Of a stretch of DNA of 64,000 nucleotides, positions 55,975-64,000 are shown in pieces. The DNA comes from Hydractinia symbiolongicarpus (lineage: Eukaryota; Cnidaria; Hydrozoa; Anthoathecata; Hydractiniidae). The notes under the pieces are model-generated. The model saw nothing but the letters and a program-made list of their open reading frames with translations. It was not told where the DNA came from and did no database searches. The translations under genes and the position numbers were made by a program. The first letter of the stretch is position 1. The number at the start of each line of letters is the position of its first letter. Where the stretch lies: contig NC_079881.1 of assembly GCF_029227915.1 (NCBI RefSeq), forward strand, positions 18,697,501 through 18,761,500, read 5' to 3'.

Positions 55975-57479
55975 TTAATGATAAAGTCACAAAACAGCTG
56001 GCTGTTGTGATATAAGTTATGTAAGGGCGACTAGCTAATTATTATAGAGGTTGGAACCCTCTGAAGATTCTGCAACATAGAAAAACCCTCCCTTTTAACA
56101 AGGATTCTTTTTAGCGCAATAAGGTTCAAAATGTTATAATTTAGCCACAATTTAAAAATTATGGCTTAAAACCAACTTTAAAAGGTGTTATAATTTTTTT
56201 ATCCTTTTGACTTTTTAAGGGGTGTGATTTTTTATTCTTTTTTTTTTCCACAGGCAATTTGCCTATATCTTTGTGAATAATTGACCTAAAAGGATTTAAA
56301 ATATATGCAGTAATAGGGTAATAATATTACAAAAAGTAATGGTGAGAGTTTTTAGTACTTGCAAACCAGAGATAAAAAACTCACAAAAATGAAAATGTCC
56401 AACTTTAGGCTTATGTCTACAAGTTTTGCAACGTTGGGTTGCGAAAAGTTTGCAGAGTTGTTTAGATTTGTTTGTTGTCACAGAGTGTACAATTCTTCTG
56501 ATTATTTCACAGAAGAGGAAAATAATGTTTACAAAAAGTAAAACTTAAACCTGTACGTGTAGCTGACTATATATATACACTTAAACACTTTTTTAGTTTA
56601 AAGGATTCGATTGAAAATTTTTTAAAATACCTGGTGGCAACTAGCCAGAAATAAACATCACTCTAAAGTTGCACATGCTTGAAGGCCGCATGGTTGAATT
56701 TTTACGAAAATGGAAAGTTGGTTGTGAATTTTATGGTGAACAAGGAGAATACTCTCATTCATCACAAGTTTAAGCAATGAAAAACCGATACAGGAACGTT
56801 AAGGCTCCTGTCGAACGGTTAGAACCAACACTTGCTGACAACATGCCTTAAAGCAAGCCACAATAAAACCAACGCCAAAATAGAGAAAAATAAAATATGC
56901 TTTATTACAAAGCAAGATAATCCTTGTCTCGATTTTCAGCAAATCTAAACATCGAAAATTGTGTCACAGTTAAGCCACTTATGTGCGCCATAAAAAGTTA
57001 ACAGGCCTATAACTAGTTTTTCATTTAATAAAACATTCCATTTTCTTTTCCTTTAGCCCTATATATCCTTAAAGACTCCAGTTCTCTTAAAATATCAATT
57101 TAAAGAGAACATGGTGTCAACTGGAGAGAAAAATGTAAGCCAACTTTCAGTAATCAGAATGTGATATACTATGTCTTTGACAGAAGCTAGATGCTGTAAT
57201 TTATTCTTTTGTTAGTATATTTTCCTTTGAGTGCTTTATTTTCAATCCAGTGAACAGATTTACTGAGATTAAAGTGGGTAAATTATTTATTTCAAAATTG
57301 CACCCGCCATTATGACTTAAAAGGCTGTTAGGGCGGACAAGCATAAGTTTCCTAGCTAAAACAGCTTTGGGTAGTGGACTAAGTGGAAAAGTGGGTAACA
57401 ACACATTTGCAGCATTTGAAGAGCATGGGCTATATGTTCATCAGTTAGGAATTAATTAAAGTCGTTCTTGGGAGGTCGA
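55975..57479. other. Intergenic, no gene seen
   Basis: AT-rich sequence between the Kolobok-like element and the next repeats. Open frames of 60-67 codons (56296-56541, 57201-57404) have no recognisable domain. Confidence 0.6.
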
Positions 57480-57760
57480 GTCTTGCGACATTATTATTCC
57501 AAATAATTAAACAGGACATAGCCACTTTAGTGTTGGAAACACTGTTATCAGTGCAGGTCCTGTGTTCGGAATGTATACATTAAGTATACACCGGCATTAT
57601 CTAGCTAATTTTCCTAACATGGCATGGGTCCCGCAGCTGTGGTAAAGACACTTACTGCAACGGAGATAGCTACGTCGCGATGCTACCATTCAAGTCTGAC
57701 CATGACCCAGAGATAATACATCGAAATTGTCAGGCCTTGCAGGTGAAAGTCCTTACTCAC
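57480..57760 (-). mobile_element. tRNA-derived SINE, copy 2
   Basis: Inverted relative of the element at 5636-5885. Read on the minus strand it contains 'gtaagtgtctttaccacag', an acaggacc block, 'tgataacagtgtttccaaca' and gtcctg, followed by an (aat)-like tail. The tRNA-like head (about 57680-57760) is more degraded than in copy 1. Confidence 0.7.
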
Positions 57761-57919
57761 GAACTTTTTTCGCGCAAAACTAGATGGACGCTTCGTAAGT
57801 TTGTTTTTCTAGTTTAAGCTTAACTACTTGAATATCTCTTTATTCATTCCGTGTTTGGTAAGAGATGCCTATTTTAATATTGCCGTCAGTTAGATACATA
57901 TATCATCACTCTTTCCGAT

Positions 57920-58822
57920 TTCGATGATGTTTAAACGTTTGTGTCATAGATTTGATCGCAACGATAGTACTACTTCACCAGCAAAAGAGCTAAATCCGAT
58001 AACGACGAGCAACCCTCTGCTAAGAGAGCACGGTCTGAACTTGACTCAGCAGGCCAAGATTCCTCTTGGGAACTTTCCTTCTAACTTAATCGATTACATT
58101 CATAAATATATGAAGGCAAAAAATTCTAACAGGTCTTCACGATAAAGTTTGGCTTATGAACACGAATATGGGGAAACGTCTTAAACCCCAAATGACGAGG
58201 CTTCTCCGGAAATGACATGTTTGTTTGAACAGACCATCCCCTTATTTTCCCAGACATGTAACTCTCCGGTATATTACAGAACGGAGAACATATTATCAAC
58301 ATTAATCGACTCTAGTGCAAAGGTGAAGGACATTTTAAAAAATCAGTCGAAACACTTTGAAAAGACCACTAACAACAACCTATTTGTGAATCTTTCAAAG
58401 CAAAGTTTATCAAAGATTCAAACGCTTTTGAAACGTCTGAAACAGTGTTTACTGATTTAAAGTAGTTACGTCGAGAGCTTTATCAAATACTGCTGGCAAC
58501 CGGCCTGTTCGAAAGCCCTCCGTTTAAGAACGAAGTAGAGAGTAGTTTTTCAAAAAGTGACTCCCCGGCCAACGATCAAAAAGAGGTAAGAATACTTCGT
58601 TTGTTTTCGGTGTCAGTAGTACAGGGGTATCGTATTCCATTCATGTCAAACACCTTATTAATCGCATATTCCCTGCCATATATAGTTGACTGTCGAAAGG
58701 AACTACTAGTTGATCAAATTTGAAAAAAGTCTCAACAAATACATCATATACTAACACTTTAAAATAGAGAGTTTGTCACTTCTGAAAGAACTAATGAGAA
58801 AAGGGGACTTTGTGTACAAAAT
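57920..58822 (+). pseudogene. Decayed retroelement, possibly DIRS-type, 5' part
   Basis: Fragmented frames at 57924-58145 and 58212-58460, then a frame ending RKGDFVYKI directly at the transposon boundary. This last piece matches the RT motif that precedes LKDAYFSVP in DIRS and related retroelements; the remainder of the motif is found beyond the transposon at 63588. The earlier frames would be gag-like but are not recognisable by themselves. Stops and frame changes indicate an old copy. Confidence 0.4.
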
Positions 58823-58975
58823 TACGATGGCCCACAAGGGTCACAGTGCGAGAATTTTTTATACACTGCGCGAGAATTCTAAAATGTGCGAGAATTTTCT
58901 GCTACACTGCGCGAGAAATCTAACTGTTGTGCGCGAGAATTTCGAAACTGTGCGCGAGAATTTATATTTGTGTTA
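58823..58975 (+). repeat. Left terminal inverted repeat with subrepeats
   Basis: After the outer 20 bases come about six units of cactgcgcgagaatt or close variants, alternating with short AT-rich spacers. Confidence 0.9.
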
Positions 58976-59089
58976 GAAAGTTTCTTATGAAAATCAAATT
59001 TATGCTATTTTACAGACCTTGGTCTGAAGTTTATCTGCAGTATCCTGGAACCGAGGTTGAACTCCACCACAGCGCCTCCCATACCATTT

Positions 59090-61455
59090 ATGGAGGATTT
59101 ATTTAGGTATCTCGGGGTGAGAGCAAAGTTGTTCTGTTTGTTTTCCAAATTCAAAATGGATTCTGTACTCAGACGTTTAGTGAGGGAAGAAGTTAAGGAA
59201 GAAGTCAGGAAAGAGGTGAAAGAAGAAATTGAAAGAAGTATTTTGTCAAAACAAGACCAAGACCAAGCTTGTAATGGAGAATCCAGTGACATCAAGAACG
59301 AACAGAAGAGACATGGAAACATCACTACCAGATTGAACACTTTGTTGACAAAGATAACCAAAAAAGTTTTCGTGCTGCTGGCAATGCTTCAACAAATAAA
59401 AAGGATATTAGAATCCAAGTAAGGTGGATGAGAGAGGTTGGAGGAAATTGGATAAATGTGAAACAAGCAGAGGGAGGAGGAAGCCGTTTCATTGCTTTAA
59501 ATCAGGAGAATCATACTTTCGAGCATTTATTGACCAAAAGTCTGGATGTTTATTTTGGTGTGTGTGGAAAGAACTGTTTCAATGAAGACCGACTAGAAGT
59601 GACTGCAAAACTGGAAGATGTTACCGGTACTACAGTCAACTTACGGGACAGTATTCCAGATTATCTTAAAGAAAGGGGTTTGTTTCCATCAAAAACATGG
59701 TTTGTTTTGAGAACTAGTTTAAATGATAATGGTCCAGAGCTTGAAAATTATTTTGATTATGATTACAATGATGATTGTATGTCACTCTCTGATTCTGAGC
59801 CTATTACTGCTGCTGGTCCTGCTTTGAAAAGAAAAATTTGTGACACATGCTCGGGCACTTACTTCAGGTTTTGCATCAGATGTAAGCAAGATAAAGAGTT
59901 TGAACAGTCATTGCAGAAAGATAGTCAAAAGAATTCATTTGACTCTGAAGGTGGATCAACATCCGAAGAACCATCCAATGAAAATATTACTGACAGATCT
60001 ATCGAAAATTTGCGAGAACAACGTATTAAAGCTTTATCTAGTAATTCACCAAAATTAAACTTGGAGAAAGAGTTGAATGTTTTGTCAGCGAAGTTAATGA
60101 AAAAAATTAAAGTAACTTTTAATATCAGAAGAAGATGTGTATTTAATGTTATGCAAAAAATGGAGGTGTTTTTTCAGATGCTGAATTGTCTCCTTTCAAG
60201 GTAGAATTCACCAGTATGGGTGGTAAGGAAGCTGGTGTAGACACAGGTGGTCCTACTCGTGAGTTAATATCGCTATTTTATCAAAGCACAATTGGTAAAC
60301 TTACATATGGCCGTCAAAAGAATGAATTTTTCATCCATGATCTGCAAAAGTTAACAGAAGATCAATATATGTTTTTTGGAAAATTTGTGTCATTATCTTT
60401 ATTACATGGTTGCAATCCACCATACTTCAGTGCTGGTCTCAGTGGCTTTATAGTGGGTGAGTTCTTTAAAAACGAAAACCTATTTTTGCCTTCATGTCAT
60501 TTTACTGCTTCATGAAATATGTACATTTCGACATTGTGTGGGGGGAGGGGGGGGGGGGGGGGGGGGTGGATATGGTTTCGAAGGTTCAGGGTCGGTGAGT
60601 CTAAGGATTAACTAACATGTGATTTCCAAGGTGGCGTTTGGTTTACATTAGTGTTGATGTATGGAAGCTTTATAAAAGGCCTTGTTTGCATGTGTTTCAG
60701 TGAATTATTTGGCAAATTTTGATATTGACTTCTTGTTTATGCCTGAGATTATTTAATTTATTTCAGGGCATAAAGACTGTTTATGTTGCATTGATGACAT
60801 ACCCAGCATTGACCTCAAAATTAAACTTGAAAATATCAGAAATTGTGATAAAGAAGCAGAATTTCAGTCTCAAGTTCAACGTTTCCATGAACGATTTGAC
60901 TATGGTTACAACAAACCATGTCCGAAACTAGCAGACAAAACTGATTTATTGCAAAAGGTTGCTCACCACATCATAATATCTATGCAATTAGAGGAAATTC
61001 AGCAATTTTTAAAGGGACTTGAAGCTTTTGGTGTTCTTGATCTGCTTAGAAAGCATCCTTTGGAAGCCACGAAGTTATTCACTTACAACCAAGATCTTGT
61101 TGATCCTGAGGTTATCAAGTCCTGTTTTGATGTAACATATTCGAACGAAAGTGATAAAGCTGCCCTAGAGGAAGATATTTTTTACAATTGGAAAAACTTC
61201 CTCGATGAATTGGGTCACGGTAAGTCTATCACTGTTAAAACTTTCACCGTATCTGATGTCGAGAATGAAAAAACAGAAGAGAGTGCTAAATCAGAGAAAA
61301 AACTTTCACTAGGCGATGTTATGATGTTTCTCACAGGCTCTACTGTTGTACCTAATAACGAAAAAATCAAAGTTCTTTTTGATCATATAACTGGAAAGGG
61401 AAGAATCAGTGTTTCGACATGTCAGTATCAGCTCACTTTTCCGGTTGTACCATGA
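59090..61455 (+). pseudogene. HECT-domain E3 ubiquitin ligase-like, transposon-borne
   Basis: The N-terminal part (from ATG 59090) has an amphipathic charged coil (REEVKEEVRKEVKEEIE). The frame changes near 59280-59345. The next block (to about 60168) contains a CxxC...CxxC motif (KICDTC...FCIRC). A second frame change lies at a T6 run (60169-60174). The HECT part continues to 60456 (GVDTGGPTRE, typical of the N-lobe), splices to 60767 and ends at 61455 with STCQYQLTFPVVP; the Cys in STC fits the catalytic thioester Cys near the C-terminus. It resembles multi-copy G2E3-like HECT proteins of cnidarians and fish. Two frame disruptions suggest a decayed copy, though homopolymer sequencing error could explain the second. 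It would act by taking ubiquitin from an E2 and passing it to an unknown target. Confidence 0.8.
60539..60567. repeat. Poly-G tract
   Basis: An almost pure G run (g6 a g20) in the intron of the HECT ORF. Such runs are assembly- and polymerase-sensitive, and can form G-quadruplexes. Confidence 0.95.
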
Positions 61456-61938
61456 TATACTGGGTCAAAATTTTCTAGAAACATTACCGAAGATATTATT
61501 AATTCGCCGGGCTTTGGCATTGTTTAAAAATACTTGTTGTTTGATAAGTATATTTTATCAGTGGTATTCTATTGTTTTTTGAATTAGCATATTTTTTAAA
61601 ACGTCATTCAGCTTTGCAAATATTGCCCACGACAATGCTTGAATTGTGTTTTTCATAGCCGTTGACACGGGGGGGTGGTGTCTTTTGTTTTGTCTTCTGT
61701 TTTTGTTGTGTTTTAATTCTGAATGACACAGATTTTCTTTCCTCTATTTTGTTCTGTATTTTATTTTTAATGAAGCTGAATCAGTGCTTTTTATCATTGA
61801 TAATGGACCATTCTTCTATTTTGTTTTTTATTTTAACTTTTAATACAGCTGTTTCAAATGTATTAAACATTTTGTTTTAAGATTGAAGATTTCAAGATTA
61901 CATCTGTATTTTTCAACACCAACTTGTTACATTGTTAT

Positions 61939-63259
61939 CTACATAAATTCTGCTACAGCATCAAGTAAAAGAAAGTATATTTCTAAGGCTTGCTGAATTG
62001 TACTTGGACGTCCATTTGGGTGTCCTTTCATTGCAAGGACTGTGTCTGCAAATTCAATAAACTCAGGCTCGTTGTCTGCAACAGCAATAGCAAATGTAGG
62101 ATCGTTGAATTCGCTGATGTCACTAATGTCAACAAATTTCTTGTATGATTTGCTATTGTATAGCTCTGCTTTAAAATGTAAGGTATCTGGACGTCCGCGT
62201 GGTAGGGTTGAACCTCTGCTCGGTGCAATGATATGTTGATTCCAGCGCACCGCCATATCATCTAAATCTTTTCGAATCAAGTGCATGAAACCAAAACGAG
62301 CGCATTGAGCAATCAATACATTGCCACCATCCAAATAGCCCATCCCAGCAAGCTCTGCAAAAAACTCTCTCCACCACATTGGTCTATCCTTGGCCAACTG
62401 CGACCAAAAACATTCAATCCTTTGATTGTTCGGAGAGGATCCCACGATGAAACTGCCGAGACCAGCATACTCATCCGTGTGATCAGGTTCATGCATATCT
62501 GAATGGCCTCGATTATGCTGTTCTCGGTCCCGTCGTCGCTTTTTATTCTAGTAGGTAGTCTGTTCAACTGGGTTACAGCTTCTAAGAAATAGCTGGCAAC
62601 AACTTCTGGTCGTTTATTTGTGGGTCCAACTTCGAGCCAAATTAATCGGCGGGAAAACCCGTCAAAACAACCGTGTATACTGAAACCGTAGGGCTTCAGT
62701 TTGTCATGCCCGTCCAAGTGCCATAAAAAATCTGGCCCAGGTACGCTGTAGATTCGGCGCCTCAACCGTTTCTTTGCGCGACTTTCAACTCCTACTGGAT
62801 CCAACTCTCTTAAAATTTCCATGACAGATGATCTTCTGGCTGGTATTCCGTTGCCTTTATGGCCTTCCACAGCTTTCTGTAGCCTAAAAAAAGTAAACAA
62901 CTGTAATAACAGTTTTCACGCCTGGTAGAAAATGCTTGGGAACAAGACATTAAAAAATTTAAGTCCTGTTCGTATACTCATGCTATAATACCTAGTGACT
63001 TTCCACTTCCAGTCAATTCACTTGAAATCGCTTGAATCACTTCCTCTCTGGACTCGTACTGACCAATGCGTCGTCTCAAGCCCATTTTTCTTAAACTTCT
63101 TTTCAATGTTGACAAACTTATGTAAATACTGTGATGAATTGCAAGAAAAGATATTATTTCAAGATTTGTCATGTCTTGAGAGAAGTATTGCGATATCAAA
63201 GAATCACGATCACTGTTAACACTCACTGAAATGCATGGCAAGTGCGTTGGTATAGGCAT
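61939..63259 (-). pseudogene. DDE integrase-like transposase, two frameshifts
   Basis: Exon 1 62992-63259 starts MPIPTHLPCI and contains a helix-turn-helix-like part (TNLEIISFLAIHHSIYIS, TLKRSLRKMGL). The splice to 62883 joins in phase and gives GYRKLW, but the frame is then lost near 62850. It continues in another frame (RELDPVGVE, FLWHLDGHDKLKPYG, RRLIWLEV, IKSDDGTEN). A second shift near 62505 leads to SSPNNQRIECFWSQ and on to the stop at 61939. Asp in WHLDG, Asp in SDDGTE and Glu in NQRIE fit an RNase H-fold DDE integrase core. Two indels in this copy make activity unlikely. It is convergent with the HECT gene. Confidence 0.85.
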
Positions 63260-63404
63260 TATGGCTTCGAGCTATGCTTTCGAAAGTCCATGCTGTTTCC
63301 ATTAAAAGAGAAAAAAAGCGCGAAAGAAAATTAATTTTAAAGACCAGATCGATGATATGTAGGCCTGCGATATTTAAAATATTTTTTCGTCCAGTCTATA
63401 TAAA

Positions 63405-63582
63405 TTTTCTCGCAATATTTGGAAATTCTCGCGCATTGTTGAATATTCTCGCGCAGTGTAAAAAAAAATTCTCGCATAGTTTATAAGCTCTCGCGCAGTG
63501 TAGTGGAAAATTCTCGCACATTTTAGAATTCTCGCGCAGTGTATAAAAAATTCTCGCACTGTGACCCTTGTGGGCCATCGTA
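63405..63582 (-). repeat. Right terminal inverted repeat with subrepeats
   Basis: Mirror of the left TIR: about eight units of aattctcgcgcagtg or variants, ending in ...gggccatcgta at 63582. Confidence 0.9.
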
Positions 63583-63588
63583 CAAAAT

Positions 63589-64000
63589 ACATCTGAAGGA
63601 CGCATACTTTTCAGTACCTCTTCACCACAACTCGCAGATTTAGTAAGGTCTGTCAATTTGTATGCCTGTGCTTTAGTCAGAGCCCTGTTCCAAGAATTTT
63701 TTCGAAGGTGAGTTCAAATTGACTTGCTGAAACACCTAAACGTACGTCTCATAATTTCTTTGCACAATTCGCCCCTTTAAAATAGAAAGGACGCAACTCG
63801 TAATTTTGCATATTTAAAAAAAAGGAAATGGTTCTCTTTTCTGGTAAGACCAACGTAGTCAAACCCCCTGCAATTTACCTAAGGTCTTCAAGGAAAAGGA
63901 TGTAAGGCTGTACACCATTAAGCAAGCTTTGCTTGCAAGGGACCACTGCTCTGTCGTTGCAATGAAACCATTTATCATGCACTTGGTTATAAACAATTCT
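63589..64000 (+). pseudogene. Decayed retroelement, RT continuation
   Basis: Immediately after the CAAAAT duplication the plus strand reads HLKDAYFSVPLHHNSQI and then a stop: the RT palm motif whose first half lies at 58790-58822. The following sequence to the window end has no long open frame. It supports a transposon insertion into an already or subsequently decayed retroelement. Confidence 0.5.

Larger units (their letters stand above)
58823..63582. mobile_element. DDE transposon carrying a HECT ligase gene (IS3EU-like?)
   Basis: Ends TACGATGGCCCACAAGGGTC (left) and the exact inverse (right, ending at 63582) form TIRs of about 150-175 bp. They are built from tandem subrepeats of 'cactgcgcgagaatt'. 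The 6-bp target duplication CAAAAT is at 58817-58822 and 63583-63588. The 4.76-kb element encodes a DDE integrase-like transposase (minus) and a HECT-domain protein (plus), convergent. The integrase-type transposase and the 6-bp duplication suggest the IS3EU group, but the name is uncertain; the boundaries are secure. Confidence 0.88.

Overview
The window looks like AT-rich nuclear DNA of an invertebrate animal, most likely a cnidarian and possibly a hydrozoan. The reasons are small genes with many short GT-AG exons, several families of cut-and-paste transposons, tRNA-derived SINEs, abundant minisatellites, and gene families such as an astacin fused to a kringle. The phylum is inferred from style and content; no sequence here proves it.

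Layout. 1-5.4 kb: no convincing gene, with a pogo/Tigger-type MITE, a foldback repeat and simple repeats. 5.4-11.5 kb (minus): a complete 12-exon homologue of human C17orf75 (Njmu-R1), a subunit of the WDR11-FAM91A1 vesicle-capture complex. 11.5-14.8 kb (plus): a 5-exon gene for a conserved, uncharacterised helix-hairpin-helix protein, divergent from the previous gene across only 87 bp. 15.1-22.5 kb (minus): a 7-exon PMEL/GPNMB/TMEM130-like type I membrane protein with PKD-like domains. 23.0-28.5 kb (plus): MRPL12, whose 3.8-kb first intron holds a minisatellite, a tRNA-like sequence, a probable small antisense gene and a MITE nested in another MITE. 28.5-33 kb: gene-poor repeats. 33.0-40.9 kb (plus): a secreted astacin metalloprotease with a C-terminal kringle. 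41-46.8 kb: decayed coding sequence, including two C2H2 fingers.

46.9-56.0 kb is one Kolobok-type DNA transposon with AGGGGAATTAAGCC inverted ends and TTAA target duplications. It encodes a THAP-domain transposase (plus) and, convergent to it, a two-exon ORF (minus) matching the cysteine-rich cytosolic ballast domain of vertebrate P2X7 receptors. A young Ty3/Gypsy retrotransposon with visually identical 150-bp LTRs and TATCT duplications sits inside the THAP exon. 57.5-64 kb holds a second, different DNA transposon with 6-bp CAAAAT duplications, long subrepeated inverted ends, a DDE integrase-like transposase (minus) and a HECT ubiquitin-ligase ORF (plus). It is inserted in the reverse transcriptase of what looks like a decayed DIRS-type retroelement.

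The host genes are unrelated housekeeping or secreted functions (vesicle trafficking, mitochondrial translation, membrane glycoprotein, extracellular protease). The most interesting content is the two transposons that carry accessory protein domains known from vertebrate signalling and ubiquitin systems. Exon models were made by eye: reading frames join across every proposed splice in the C17orf75, HhH, PMEL-like, MRPL12 and astacin genes. Homologies come from recalled family features, not from a search.
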